The notes under the pieces: model-generated
Told to the model about the DNA's origin: nothing
Database searches by the model: none
Seen by the model: only the letters and a program-made list of their open reading frames with translations
Translations under genes and position numbers: made by a program
Assembly: GCA_000635535.1 (NCBI GenBank)
Contig: JFMF01000143.1
Location: 1-14,270, forward strand
Direction: 5' to 3'
From: Prochlorococcus sp. scB243_496M6
GTDB taxonomy: Bacteria; Cyanobacteriota; Cyanobacteriia; PCC-6307; Cyanobiaceae
Length of the DNA: 14,270 nt
Shown here: one piece after another, positions 1-6,616 of the stretch
Layout of the letters: each line of letters opens with the position of its first letter
Position numbering within the stretch: the first letter of the stretch is position 1

Positions 1-218
1 GCCGCAAGCGAATCACTGCCTTTTAAAATTGAACTCAAACTTACCAACAACTCTGGAGAGCTTGTTCCAAGAGAAACAACTGTCAAACCAATTACTATTT
101 GAGGTATTCCTAAAATTAAAGATAAAAATATGGCTCCTTGAATAAAGAACTCTCCTCCAGCAAAAAGTAGAACTACGCCTAAAAATATTTCTATTATTGG
201 AAATAAAAAATCACTCAT
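1..218 (-). CDS. Na+/Ca2+ exchanger (CaCA) family membrane protein, N-terminal part
   Basis: This is the start of a gene that runs off the left edge; 72 residues are visible from an ATG at 218. The translation is strongly hydrophobic. It contains the alpha-1 repeat signature of cation/Ca2+ exchangers: residues 44-60 read GLTVVSLGTSSPELLVS, with the GTSxPE core and its acidic residue (Glu56) that in this family lines the ion site. Two membrane segments are visible, about residues 6-20 and 28-50. Family members exchange Ca2+ (or another cation) for Na+ or H+ across the inner membrane. The ion specificity cannot be read from this fragment. The gene is divergent from pyrC across a 118-base spacer. 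A TATTAT box on the minus strand (242-237) could be its -10 element, which would give a very short leader. Confidence 0.8.
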   Translation of the reverse strand, partial: MSDFLFPIIEIFLGVVLLFAGGEFFIQGAIFLSLILGIPQIVIGLTVVSLGTSSPELLVSLSSILKGSDSLA

Positions 219-281
219 ATTTAGGATTTAATTTAGATAATAAAAATTTTCATAATTGGTTAATAACTATCCTCGAATATC

Positions 282-287
282 TATAAT
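282..287 (+). promoter_or_regulatory. Candidate -10 element for pyrC
   Basis: An exact TATAAT lies 50 bases before the pyrC TTG start in the divergent spacer. A TTGGTT at 256-261 resembles a -35 box but sits 20 bases away, which is long. In such AT-rich DNA a TATAAT can arise by chance, so the call is weak. Confidence 0.35.
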
Positions 288-336
288 TTATTGTCAATTT
301 TATTTTGCTGTTAAAATTGATTAAATAGAAAAAATT

Positions 337-1386
337 TTGAAGACTTTAAACATAATAAAACCTGATGATTGGCATTTACATTTAAGAGAAGGTCTTGTAT
401 TAAAAAATATCATTCAGTTCACTTCGGAATATTTTGGAAGAGCCATTGTTATGCCAAATACTAAAAGTCCCATAACATCAATCAATAGCGCTATTTCTTA
501 TAGGAAATCTATTGTTGAAGCGCTACCAGAAAGTTCTAAGTTTGAACCATTAATGACAATTTATCTTACAGATGACACTGATAAAGGGGAACTAATTAAT
601 GGTTTTAAAAATAATGTTTTTTTTGCAGCAAAATTATATCCTGCTAATGCCACAACAAATTCTAGTCATGGAGTTAGGAAAATAGAAAATCTATATAAGA
701 CCTTTGAATTAATGCAAGATTCTGGAATGCCTCTTTTAATTCATGGGGAAGTGACTGATTCTGAAGTAGATGTATTCGATAGAGAAGAAGTTTTTATAGA
801 TAAAGAACTTTCTCAAATAACCAAAAGATTTCCAAAATTAAAAATCGTTCTAGAACATATAACCACCTCTTACGCAGTGGATTTTGTGCAAGAAAATAAT
901 ATTGGGGCTACTATTACCCCGCATCATTTGCATATAAATAGAAATGCAATGTTTTTTGGAGGCTTAAATAGTGATTTTTACTGCTTACCAGTTGCTAAGA
1001 GGGAAAATAATAGACTCGCTTTAAGGAGAGCAGCAACAAGTGGGAAAAAATGTTTTTTCTTGGGGACTGACTCTGCTCCACACCTTAGGAAGTGGAAGGC
1101 TTTTTGTGGATGTGCAGGCATTTTTAATTCGCCAGTAGCAATAGAAAGCTACTTAACAGTTTTCGAAGAGGAGGATGCTCTAGATAATTTTGAAAAGTTT
1201 GCAAGTTTGAATGGCCCTAATTTTTATAATGTCCCACCAAATCAAGAAAAATTAAAAATAGTTTCTAGACCTAACAAAATTAAAGAATATATTGATGTTG
1301 TTGAAGAAAAAAATATTGTCGGACAAATAAAACCATTTCATGCAGGTGAAACTTTACAATGGCAAGTAGAAGGAATAGTAAATTAA
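337..1386 (+). CDS. pyrC: Dihydroorotase (type II, homodimeric class)
   Basis: This enzyme catalyses the reversible cyclisation of N-carbamoyl-aspartate to dihydroorotate, the third step of de novo pyrimidine synthesis, in the cytoplasm. The 349-residue protein is full length for the class. Metal-site residues are visible in order: His13 and His15 (WHLHLREG), the lysine that becomes carboxylated (Lys99 in AAKLYPANATTNS), His136 (LLIHGE), His174 (LEHITT) and Asp245 (LGTDSAPH). The start is TTG at 337. The frame has a stop at 322-324 and no ATG or GTG lies between, while the HxH motif needs the N-terminus to be close by. No clear Shine-Dalgarno is seen. A tRNA-Leu follows 100 bases downstream. 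All catalytic residues are present, so the protein should be active. Confidence 0.97.
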   Translation: MKTLNIIKPDDWHLHLREGLVLKNIIQFTSEYFGRAIVMPNTKSPITSINSAISYRKSIVEALPESSKFEPLMTIYLTDDTDKGELINGFKNNVFFAAKLYPANATTNSSHGVRKIENLYKTFELMQDSGMPLLIHGEVTDSEVDVFDREEVFIDKELSQITKRFPKLKIVLEHITTSYAVDFVQENNIGATITPHHLHINRNAMFFGGLNSDFYCLPVAKRENNRLALRRAATSGKKCFFLGTDSAPHLRKWKAFCGCAGIFNSPVAIESYLTVFEEEDALDNFEKFASLNGPNFYNVPPNQEKLKIVSRPNKIKEYIDVVEEKNIVGQIKPFHAGETLQWQVEGIVN

Positions 1387-1435
1387 AAAATTAGACTTAA
1401 ACTGACAATTAAAAGTGTAAATATTCCAATTTTTC

Positions 1436-1465
1436 TTGGTTAAATGGGTTACTTTCAGCTACGAT
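1436..1465 (+). promoter_or_regulatory. Candidate promoter of tRNA-Leu
   Basis: TTGGTT (1436-1441) and TACGAT (1460-1465) are separated by 18 bases. The start site would fall near 1472, about 15 bases before the mature tRNA end. The spacing and position fit a sigma-70-type promoter, although both boxes deviate from consensus. Confidence 0.45.
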
Positions 1466-1486
1466 AAAAAAGCGCAAATTCCTTTT

Positions 1487-1572
1487 GGGAGTGTGGCGGA
1501 ATTGGTAGACGCGCCGGACTTAAAATCCGTCGAGCGATTTAGCTCGTGGGGGTTCAAGTCCCCCCACTCCCA
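1487..1572 (+). tRNA. tRNA-Leu (anticodon UAA)
   Basis: The sequence folds into a class II tRNA. The acceptor stem GGGAGTG (1487-1493) pairs with CACTCCC (1565-1571), with discriminator A1572. The anticodon loop is CTTAAAA with TAA at 1521-1523. The long variable arm CGAGC/GCTCG (1531-1535 with 1542-1546) is typical of tRNA-Leu, and the T arm is GGGGG-TTCAAGT-CCCCC. The outermost anticodon-stem pair is a C-T mismatch. The 3' CCA is not encoded. This tRNA is the well-known host of a group I intron in many cyanobacteria; here the anticodon loop is uninterrupted. Confidence 0.97.
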
Positions 1573-1650
1573 TTATTTAATTATTTATTTTTAGTTCTGA
1601 CGATAACTTCCAATAGTTGTTATGTTTTAACTAAGCAACCATAAATTAAA

Positions 1651-1884
1651 ATGGAAAGTTTTTTCAATAATTCATTAGCTACTTTAATTGCTTATATAGG
1701 AATTATTTCTACTTATTTATTGGTTATCCCATTGTTACTATTTTACTGGATGAATAATAGATGGAATGTTATGGGCAAATTTGAAAGATTAGGAATTTAT
1801 GGCCTTGTATTTCTTTTCTTTCCTGGTTTAATTTTATTTTCTCCATTTTTAAATCTCAGACTTAAAGGAAGTGGTAAAGGGTAA
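1651..1884 (+). CDS. ndhL: NAD(P)H-quinone oxidoreductase subunit L
   Basis: A 77-residue membrane protein matching NdhL, a cyanobacterial/plastid-specific subunit of the thylakoid NDH-1 complex, which serves cyclic electron flow, respiration and CO2 uptake. The recognisable pattern is a first membrane helix (about residues 10-33) with [14 protein letters not shown], then a loop with FERLGIYG, then a second helix (about 46-68) with [17 protein letters not shown]. The length is normal for the family. The start is ATG at 1651 and no clear Shine-Dalgarno is present. The next gene begins 4 bases after its stop, so the two are very likely co-transcribed. Confidence 0.93.
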   Translation: MESFFNNSLATLIAYIGIISTYLLVIPLLLFYWMNNRWNVMGKFERLGIYGLVFLFFPGLILFSPFLNLRLKGSGKG

Positions 1885-1888
1885 ATAA

Positions 1889-2209
1889 TTGACTAAAGGA
1901 AAAGTTATACAAATAGGTTTATTTATTTCATTAATAGGATTAATTAGTTATAAATTTGTGCCGCAAATTGGTATCGATAATTTTACAGCCACTACTTTAT
2001 CAAGTTGTATTTTGATTTTGATTGTCATTACTTGGGTAACATCTTATGTTTATAGAGTTGTAAATGGAAAAATGACTTTTATGGAACAAAGGAAGCGTTA
2101 TAGAAAAGAGTATGAAAAAGTTGTTAATGATAAACTAGAAACCAAATTCAACTCATTGTCAAAGGAAGAGCAGCAAAAACTTATGGAAGATTTAGAGAAA
2201 AATCCATAA
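1889..2209 (+). CDS. Two-helix membrane protein, DUF3007-like
   Basis: A 106-residue protein with two predicted membrane segments (about residues 8-26 and 36-58) followed by a highly charged, probably helical tail rich in Lys and Glu (about 63-106). It resembles the cyanobacterial DUF3007 family, which from memory is commonly found between ndhL and trpA; its function is unknown to me. The start is TTG at 1889, 4 bases after the ndhL stop. No alternative ATG exists before residue 62, and a later start would lose both membrane segments. The AAAGGG just before the ndhL stop could serve as a ribosome site. Its placement suggests a role linked to NDH-1 or thylakoid membranes, but that is inference only. 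Confidence 0.75.
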   Translation: MTKGKVIQIGLFISLIGLISYKFVPQIGIDNFTATTLSSCILILIVITWVTSYVYRVVNGKMTFMEQRKRYRKEYEKVVNDKLETKFNSLSKEEQQKLMEDLEKNP

Positions 2210-2237
2210 ATTTTTCATAGAAAAATATCTAAAAATT

Positions 2238-3074
2238 ATGAAAGATAACAAAATGCAAATTACTAAAAATGAATCTTTATCTAAGGTAGATGAGATGTTT
2301 TGTGATTTAAAAAATAAAAAAAAATTTGCTTTAATGCCTTTCATAATGGCTGGGGATCCCAATATTGAAATAACGTCTGAGATCTTATTAAATTTACAAG
2401 AAAATGGAGCTGACCTTATTGAATTAGGTATCCCGTATAGTGACCCACTTGCAGATGGACCTGTTATTCAAGTGGCTGCCTCTCGCGCTTTAAAGTCAGG
2501 GACTAGCTTAAGAAAAGTAATTAAACTTTTAGAGTCTTTAAAAGGTAAATTAAATATCCCCATCATCCTTTTTTCTTACTTGAACCCATTACTATGTTTT
2601 GGCTTTGAAAGGTTTTGTGAGATGGCATCTGATGCTGGAGTTTCTGGACTAATAGTTCCTGACCTCCCTTTGGAGGAAGCTTATAAATTTTCTAAAATAG
2701 TTAGTAACCATTCTATGGACTTAATTTTATTGGTAGCGCCAACTACTCCTTTTGAAAGAATGAAACAAATATCAAATCATACAAAAGGCTTTACTTATTT
2801 AGTAAGTGTTACAGGTGTCACTGGTGAGAGAAACAAAATGGAAAATAGAGTAGAAAATCTTATTGCTAAATTAAAAGATGTAAATAGCAATCCAATTGCT
2901 GTTGGTTTTGGAATATCAACTCCAGAACATGTTAAAAAAGTTCGTAAGTGGGGAGCAGATGGAGTAATTATTGGGAGTGCATTTGTAAAGCGAATCTCCA
3001 GCTCAAGTGAAAAAGATGTTGTCGATCATGTTGGTGAGTTTTGTAAAGAAATGCGTTTAGCTGCTGATCAATAA
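2238..3074 (+). CDS. trpA: Tryptophan synthase alpha chain
   Basis: The alpha subunit cleaves indole-3-glycerol phosphate to indole and glyceraldehyde 3-phosphate. Indole is channelled to the beta subunit (TrpB), which makes tryptophan. The 278-residue TIM-barrel protein carries the family signature IELGIPYSDPLADGPVIQ. Its catalytic acids are Glu62 and Asp73, with the same spacing as the E. coli pair Glu49/Asp60. The phosphate-binding segments VSVTGVTGER and VGFGIST are present. The start is ATG at 2238; an in-frame ATG at 2253 (residue 6) is a possible alternative, since the extra residues are not conserved. The gene lies 28 bases after the DUF3007-like gene and ends before a convergent cyAbrB gene. 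trpB is not in this window, which is common in cyanobacteria where trp genes are scattered. Confidence 0.97.
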   Translation: MKDNKMQITKNESLSKVDEMFCDLKNKKKFALMPFIMAGDPNIEITSEILLNLQENGADLIELGIPYSDPLADGPVIQVAASRALKSGTSLRKVIKLLESLKGKLNIPIILFSYLNPLLCFGFERFCEMASDAGVSGLIVPDLPLEEAYKFSKIVSNHSMDLILLVAPTTPFERMKQISNHTKGFTYLVSVTGVTGERNKMENRVENLIAKLKDVNSNPIAVGFGISTPEHVKKVRKWGADGVIIGSAFVKRISSSSEKDVVDHVGEFCKEMRLAADQ

Positions 3075-3095
3075 AAATAGGTGCAAGGATAATTT

Positions 3096-3141
3096 ATTAA
3101 TTAAAAGAATTATTTATAGAAAATTAATTAAAAATTTTTTT
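3096..3141. terminator. Possible AT-rich terminator between trpA and cyAbrB
   Basis: ATTAATT (3096-3102) is complementary to AATTAAT (3122-3128), with a 19-base loop. Seven T follow at 3135-3141. It lies between convergent genes where a terminator is expected, but the stem has no G or C and would be unstable, so the call is weak. Confidence 0.3.
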
Positions 3142-3162
3142 ACCAATTTATTGTTGTGTTCT

Positions 3163-3519
3163 TTAAGATTCTTCTGTAGGTAATAATCTGATTTGTTTTC
3201 TTCCAAGCTTAATTTCGAATTCATCACCTGCTTTTAAATCAAGAAGTGCTGTATAGGCTTTCCCAATCAGAAGATTTCCATTGCCTTGAACTGTAGCAAT
3301 ATAACTAAGTTTTCTTCCACCTTTTCCAATACCTGCAACTCCAGAATCACCAAGATTAACCCCTTTTGCTTCTAAAAGTGCTTCATAAAATGCAGTAAAG
3401 TTTAAGCGTTCACCTCCGTTTTTTTTAGTGGAAACATATCCACAGGCTCGAACAAGGTCAGATTTGCTAACATCACCAAGTTCTTTAACTTTTGCAAGGA
3501 GATCGCTACCAGTTAGCAT
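3163..3519 (-). CDS. cyAbrB-family transcriptional regulator
   Basis: A 118-residue protein of the cyanobacterial AbrB-like (cyAbrB) family. These are small DNA-binding proteins that in model cyanobacteria influence carbon and nitrogen-responsive genes. The N-terminal half (about 1-60) holds the conserved block SKSDLVRACGYVS and the FYEALLEAKG segment. The C-terminal half (about 68-113) is a beta-rich AbrB-like portion with LSYIATVQGNGNLLIGKAY and LKAGDEFEIKLGRKQIRL. The start is ATG at 3519. The gene is convergent with trpA and divergent from the YciI-like gene. Its targets cannot be inferred from this window. Confidence 0.88.
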   Translation of the reverse strand: MLTGSDLLAKVKELGDVSKSDLVRACGYVSTKKNGGERLNFTAFYEALLEAKGVNLGDSGVAGIGKGGRKLSYIATVQGNGNLLIGKAYTALLDLKAGDEFEIKLGRKQIRLLPTEES

Positions 3520-3565
3520 AATTAATTAAGAGAAAGTTGTATTAAATAACATAGCAATCTGCGTG

Positions 3566-3573
3566 TATTATAT
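3566..3573. promoter_or_regulatory. Overlapping candidate -10 boxes in the cyAbrB/YciI spacer
   Basis: TATTAT (3566-3571) on the plus strand and TATAAT (3573-3568) on the minus strand overlap, between divergent genes starting at 3519 and 3617. One or both could be -10 elements. No convincing -35 boxes are seen, as is common in this type of genome. Confidence 0.3.
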
Positions 3574-3616
3574 GCAATTATTAAGTATCTATTCATTCTA
3601 TTATTTATATTTAAAA

Positions 3617-3886
3617 ATGGAAAAGTTTGTAGTGTTTGGACGGTACTGTGAAGATGCAATTATTAAAAGGGAACCATTTCGTGAACAACATCTTAAGAGA
3701 CTTAAAAACTTAAAAGATAGCGATATTTTAGTTACATTAGGGCCAACAAAATGTACCAAATATTTGTTTGGAATTTTTAATGCTAATGATGTAAGCGAGT
3801 TGAAAGATCTTATTGAGAAGGATATATATTGGGAAAAAGGTATATGGATTAATTATGATATTTATCCCTGGATTGAAGCATTCTAA
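3617..3886 (+). CDS. YciI-like (YCII domain) protein
   Basis: An 89-residue protein with the ferredoxin-like YCII fold pattern: a first strand MEKFVVFGRY, a helix with REQHLKRLKNL containing the His (His25) conserved in the family, a turn at LVTLGP, and a C-terminal block EKGIWINYDIYPW resembling the usual DPY...GL...IRPW region. The start at 3617 is chosen because the protein begins exactly at the first YCII strand. The frame is open back to an ATG at 3563, but the 18 extra residues are Tyr/Leu-rich and do not belong to the domain. Family members are small putative enzymes or dimerisation domains, and the real substrate is unknown. It is divergent from cyAbrB. Confidence 0.72.
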   Translation: MEKFVVFGRYCEDAIIKREPFREQHLKRLKNLKDSDILVTLGPTKCTKYLFGIFNANDVSELKDLIEKDIYWEKGIWINYDIYPWIEAF

Positions 3887-4002
3887 ATATGATTTAAGAA
3901 AAAATTTAGTTATTATTAACTATTTATTAAAAGGATTAATTTAACTTAAAAATACATATTATTTTTGCTTTAATAATTCAATTATTTATCTATTTTTAGG
4001 AG

Positions 4003-4035
4003 TTAAAACGGTATTTATTTAAACGTTAGTTTTAA
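4003..4035. repeat. Inverted repeat downstream of the YciI-like gene
   Basis: TTAAAAC (4003-4009) is complementary to GTTTTAA (4029-4035), with a 19-base loop. It lies in the 194-base spacer (3887-4080) between the convergent YciI-like and HTH-like genes. Nothing else gene-like was found in that spacer. Confidence 0.35.
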
Positions 4036-4041
4036 GAGGTT

Positions 4042-4080
4042 ATATCATTTTTAGTTAAAAATATATTATTTAAATGATAT
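4042..4080. terminator. Inverted repeat at the end of the HTH-like gene, possible terminator
   Basis: ATATCATTT (4042-4050) and AAATGATAT (4072-4080) form a perfect 9-bp inverted repeat with a 21-base AT loop. It begins immediately after the minus-strand stop codon at 4083-4081. The position fits a transcript end for the sigma/DUF1232/HTH cluster. However, each arm has only one G or C and no clean T run follows on the minus strand. Confidence 0.3.
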
Positions 4081-4401
4081 TTATTTACTAGTATCTTGAT
4101 TTATCTGGTTTACTAATGAGTCGATATCTAATTGATTATATGGTGGTGTTTGTTTTGTTTCTAGATAATCGTTCTTGATATTGTTTAACAATTTTTGCTC
4201 AATCTTTATAAGATTTTTTGCAATATAGAAGATGCCGCCTTTTTTATATAATTCTTTCATTTTGAGAATAATCTCGGAGGTTCTACTCGATTTAATATTT
4301 AATTCATTTGCTAAGTCTTTTTGGGTAAATCCATGAGTTTTTAACCAATCTTTAATGAAGGAAACGAGTTCTTTTTCTTCCTGTATAGATAATTTACTCA
4401 T
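4081..4401 (-). CDS. Small protein with a predicted helix-turn-helix
   Basis: I do not recognise a named family. The 106-residue protein has a stretch at about residues 25-50, FTQKDLANELNIKSSRTSEI and onward, that reads like an XRE-type or winged helix-turn-helix: Q-x-x-L-A-x-x-L followed by a Ser/Arg-rich recognition helix. The C-terminal part is Lys/Asn-rich and probably helical. A DNA-binding role is inferred from this motif alone. Its ATG directly follows the stop of the DUF1232 gene (TGA-ATG, no spacer), so translational coupling is likely. It is the last gene of the minus-strand cluster that begins with the sigma factor. Confidence 0.65.
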   Translation of the reverse strand: MSKLSIQEEKELVSFIKDWLKTHGFTQKDLANELNIKSSRTSEIILKMKELYKKGGIFYIAKNLIKIEQKLLNNIKNDYLETKQTPPYNQLDIDSLVNQINQDTSK

Positions 4402-4770
4402 TCAATAAAAAGGAAATAACTTATTAAGCTTATTCTCTGCTCTTGCTCTTATTGAAGGAGTCATGTATTTGCTCCATATACTGAGTACTGCTGTGAGGGC
4501 TACAAAATCATCACTAAAACCAACTAAAGGCATAAAGTCAGGGAAAAGATCAAATGGCATAATCAAATATGCTAGAGCAGCCATTAATGAAACTCTTACT
4601 TGTGCAGGAGTATAAGGATCTAATGCCATCTCCAAAACTTCTAAGGCAGGCTTGGCAATCGTTCTTCCCGCGTTAATAAGAATCTTGATAATGATATTTT
4701 CATCAAATGTTGAACTTTCTAAAACTTCAGCATCATAGATTTTTTCTTGAGTTTTGTAATTCTCTTTCAT
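4402..4770 (-). CDS. YkvA/DUF1232 family membrane protein
   Basis: A 122-residue protein with the DUF1232 core, an LIMPFDLFPDFMPLVGFSDD-type signature at residues 69-88: a hydrophobic helix, then the P-x-D-x-x-P-D pattern, then D-D before a second hydrophobic helix (about 89-99). A charged N-terminal tail (1-30) precedes it. The molecular function of the family is unknown. The gene begins 37 bases after the sigma factor stop and its own stop abuts the HTH-like gene, so the three probably form one transcription unit. The start is ATG at 4770; AAGG five bases upstream could be its ribosome site. Confidence 0.83.
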   Translation of the reverse strand: MKENYKTQEKIYDAEVLESSTFDENIIIKILINAGRTIAKPALEVLEMALDPYTPAQVRVSLMAALAYLIMPFDLFPDFMPLVGFSDDFVALTAVLSIWSKYMTPSIRARAENKLNKLFPFY

Positions 4771-4807
4771 CCTTATAAATGAAATTTAAATATTTTTAAT
4801 GGACTTT

Positions 4808-5731
4808 TTAGCTAATACTATCAACTAATCCATTCTGTATTCCTGCTTTTCTAAGTTTTCTTAAAGCACGTTGAACAACTTGTCGGCAATATTCCCTGCT
4901 ACAACTCATATGTCTTGCAACTTCAGCTAAAGTTCTCCATTCATTTGAGCCGTCTAAACCAAATCTTAAGCTTACTATCTTTCTTTCTTTCTCAGTTAAA
5001 TTTGCTTTATCTAATAACTTCCAAGCCGAGGCAGTCCTTTCGGCTAATTCGGCTAATTCCATTGGGGGAGTTTGATCACTTGGAAGAATATCAACTAATT
5101 CGGAAGGATCTGATTTTGATTTCACAGTACCTTGGAGACTAACAGTGATACTTCTCAATTCACAAGAAAGGAGTTCGTCAATTTCCTCTTTGGTTATTTT
5201 CATTTCTTCAGCTAGCTCATCACTAGTAGGTGGAATACCCTTAAGTTGCATAAGCTTTGATTTTGCTGATCTTAGTTTTGTAAGTTTTTCATTAATGTTA
5301 ACAGGGATCCTTATCGTTCTACTTTGAGTTGACAATGCTCTATTTAAACCTTGCCTAATCCACCAATAAGCATAGGTGGAAAATCTATGTCCTCTAGACG
5401 GATCATATTTTTCTACGGCCCTTGTAAGACCTAATGTGCCCTCCTGAATTAAGTCCAGTAATTCTAATCCTTTCCCTTGGTATCTCTTGGCAAGGTTGAC
5501 AACTAGTCTTAGGTTGGCAGTTATCATCTCGTTTTTTGCTTTTTCACCAATTTTTATCTTTTTTCTCTCAGATTCGGAGTATTCACAAGCGGGGCCTTTC
5601 CCTCCTGCCTCTTGACATCTATTAACAAGTACGACCATTTCTTGGACTTTTCTGCCCATTGTGAGTTCTCTTTCGGGAGTCAAAAGTTGATGACGACCTA
5701 TTTCACCAAGAAAATCGCTTAATGAACTCAC
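4808..5731 (-). CDS. Group 2 (RpoD-like) sigma-70 family RNA polymerase sigma factor
   Basis: A 307-residue sigma factor without region 1.1, as in cyanobacterial alternative (group 2) sigma factors that redirect RNA polymerase under stress, light or nutrient change. Region 1.2 lies at about 3-33. Region 2 is at about 66-136 with NLRLVVNLAKRY, the core-binding DLIQEGTLGLTRAVEKYDP and the -10-reading FSTYAYWWIRQGLNRAL. Region 3 is at about 146-222. Region 4 is at about 236-296 with a helix-turn-helix (TLAEVARHMSCSREYCRQVV). A Gly/Lys-containing insert (38-58) separates regions 1.2 and 2. The start is GTG at 5731, supported by a GAGG ribosome site six bases upstream and by region 1.2 starting at residue 3. 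An 11-bp tandem repeat sits about 60-90 bases upstream. Which of the several paralogues this is cannot be decided here. Confidence 0.93.
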   Translation of the reverse strand: MSSLSDFLGEIGRHQLLTPERELTMGRKVQEMVVLVNRCQEAGGKGPACEYSESERKKIKIGEKAKNEMITANLRLVVNLAKRYQGKGLELLDLIQEGTLGLTRAVEKYDPSRGHRFSTYAYWWIRQGLNRALSTQSRTIRIPVNINEKLTKLRSAKSKLMQLKGIPPTSDELAEEMKITKEEIDELLSCELRSITVSLQGTVKSKSDPSELVDILPSDQTPPMELAELAERTASAWKLLDKANLTEKERKIVSLRFGLDGSNEWRTLAEVARHMSCSREYCRQVVQRALRKLRKAGIQNGLVDSIS

Positions 5732-5737
5732 GATTTA

Positions 5738-5744
5738 CCTCATT
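5738..5744 (-). promoter_or_regulatory. Shine-Dalgarno supporting the GTG start of the sigma factor gene
   Basis: GAGG on the minus strand lies six bases before the GTG start at 5731. It is one of the few clear ribosome sites in the window and it decides the start. Confidence 0.55.
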
Positions 5745-5790
5745 GTTGATATATTTAACTTATAGTCAATTCATTAATAAGCCATACATG

Positions 5791-5823
5791 TAATAATTAA
5801 TTAATAATTAATTAATAATTATT
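5791..5823. repeat. Three tandem copies of an 11-bp AT-only unit
   Basis: The unit TAATAATTAAT occurs at 5791-5801 and 5802-5812, and with one change (TAATAATTATT) at 5813-5823. It is followed by more TTAATT-type sequence to about 5836. It lies in the 162-base spacer between hisIE and the sigma factor gene, both on the minus strand. Confidence 0.8.
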
Positions 5824-5893
5824 AATTAGTTAATTCGTACTATTTGTTTGGGCTTTTAGGTAAAAATAATTAAATATTATAAATTTTAATTCT

Positions 5894-6553
5894 TTAATTT
5901 TTTTTTCTTGATTCTAGAACAGCAAGTACATCTCTCCACTTAACCCCCTTATGCATAAGGGCTACTTGCAGATGATAAATTAAATCAGCAGCTTCATTTG
6001 AGATTGAATTTTTATCATTATCTTTGCAAGCCATTATAAATTCTGCAGATTCCTCTCCTATTTTTTTCAAAATAGTATTACTACCTTTTGTTAATAAATG
6101 ATTTGTATAACTTTTTTCTGATGGATTTATTAATCTTTCGTTAATTGTATTGAATAATTCAGAGCAAATATTTGAGAAGGGAGTTGTTTTTTTCTCTTTT
6201 TTATCACTTTGATTAATTTTGATTTCGTTGAAAAAACAACTTTTTTCCCCAGTGTGACATGCTCCTGAACCATTTTGTTCAATCAAAAGGATTAGTGCAT
6301 CATTATCGCAGTCGAATCTTATCTCCTTAAGTATTTGGGTACTTCCACTTGTAGCTCCTTTTCTCCAAATTTCGGATCTTGATCTACTCCAATAATGAAC
6401 ATTTTTGGTTTCAAGTGTCATTCTCAAAGATTCTTTGTTCATCCAAGCAAGCATAAGAATTGATCCGTCAAGCCAATCTTGTGCTATTGCAGGGATTAAT
6501 CCATAATTATCAAAGCGTAGATCATCTATCGAAAAATTAGTTGAATAAGTCAT
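5894..6553 (-). CDS. hisIE: Bifunctional phosphoribosyl-AMP cyclohydrolase / phosphoribosyl-ATP pyrophosphatase
   Basis: This fused enzyme carries out steps two and three of histidine synthesis: HisE removes pyrophosphate from phosphoribosyl-ATP and HisI opens the adenine ring of phosphoribosyl-AMP. The 219-residue protein has HisI at about 10-110, with MLAWMNKESL, YWSRSRSEIWRKGATSG and the metal-site residues FDCDND (Asp81, Asp83, Asp85), Cys99 (GACHTG) and Cys106 (SCFF). After a Lys/Ser-rich linker (about 112-128), HisE occupies about 132-216, with KKIGEESAEFIMA (Glu167, Glu168, Glu171) and NEAADLIYHL (Glu187, Asp190). The start is ATG at 6553. It is divergent from the QueD-like gene across 63 bases. 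Confidence 0.96.
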   Translation of the reverse strand: MTYSTNFSIDDLRFDNYGLIPAIAQDWLDGSILMLAWMNKESLRMTLETKNVHYWSRSRSEIWRKGATSGSTQILKEIRFDCDNDALILLIEQNGSGACHTGEKSCFFNEIKINQSDKKEKKTTPFSNICSELFNTINERLINPSEKSYTNHLLTKGSNTILKKIGEESAEFIMACKDNDKNSISNEAADLIYHLQVALMHKGVKWRDVLAVLESRKKN

Positions 6554-6616
6554 TATGTTCGTTATGTTAAATCCTACTCAATGTGTTTTATTAAAAATTA
6601 TCCTAACAGTTAATTG

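Noticed and set aside
1519..1526. Group I intron in tRNA-Leu(UAA)
   Set aside because: Many cyanobacteria carry one at this site, but the anticodon loop here is continuous and the gene is only 86 bases.
1603..1623. Hairpin after tRNA-Leu as terminator
   Set aside because: Only 4-5 base pairs with a mismatch and no T run immediately after.
3563..3616. ATG at 3563 as the start of the YciI-like gene
   Set aside because: The 18 extra residues are not part of the domain, and a candidate -10 box (3566-3571) overlaps this region.
4915..5327. Plus-strand open frames opposite the sigma factor gene (4915-5142, 5145-5327)
   Set aside because: They are antisense to a clearly conserved sigma factor and their translations are low-complexity Leu/Ser-rich with no domain.
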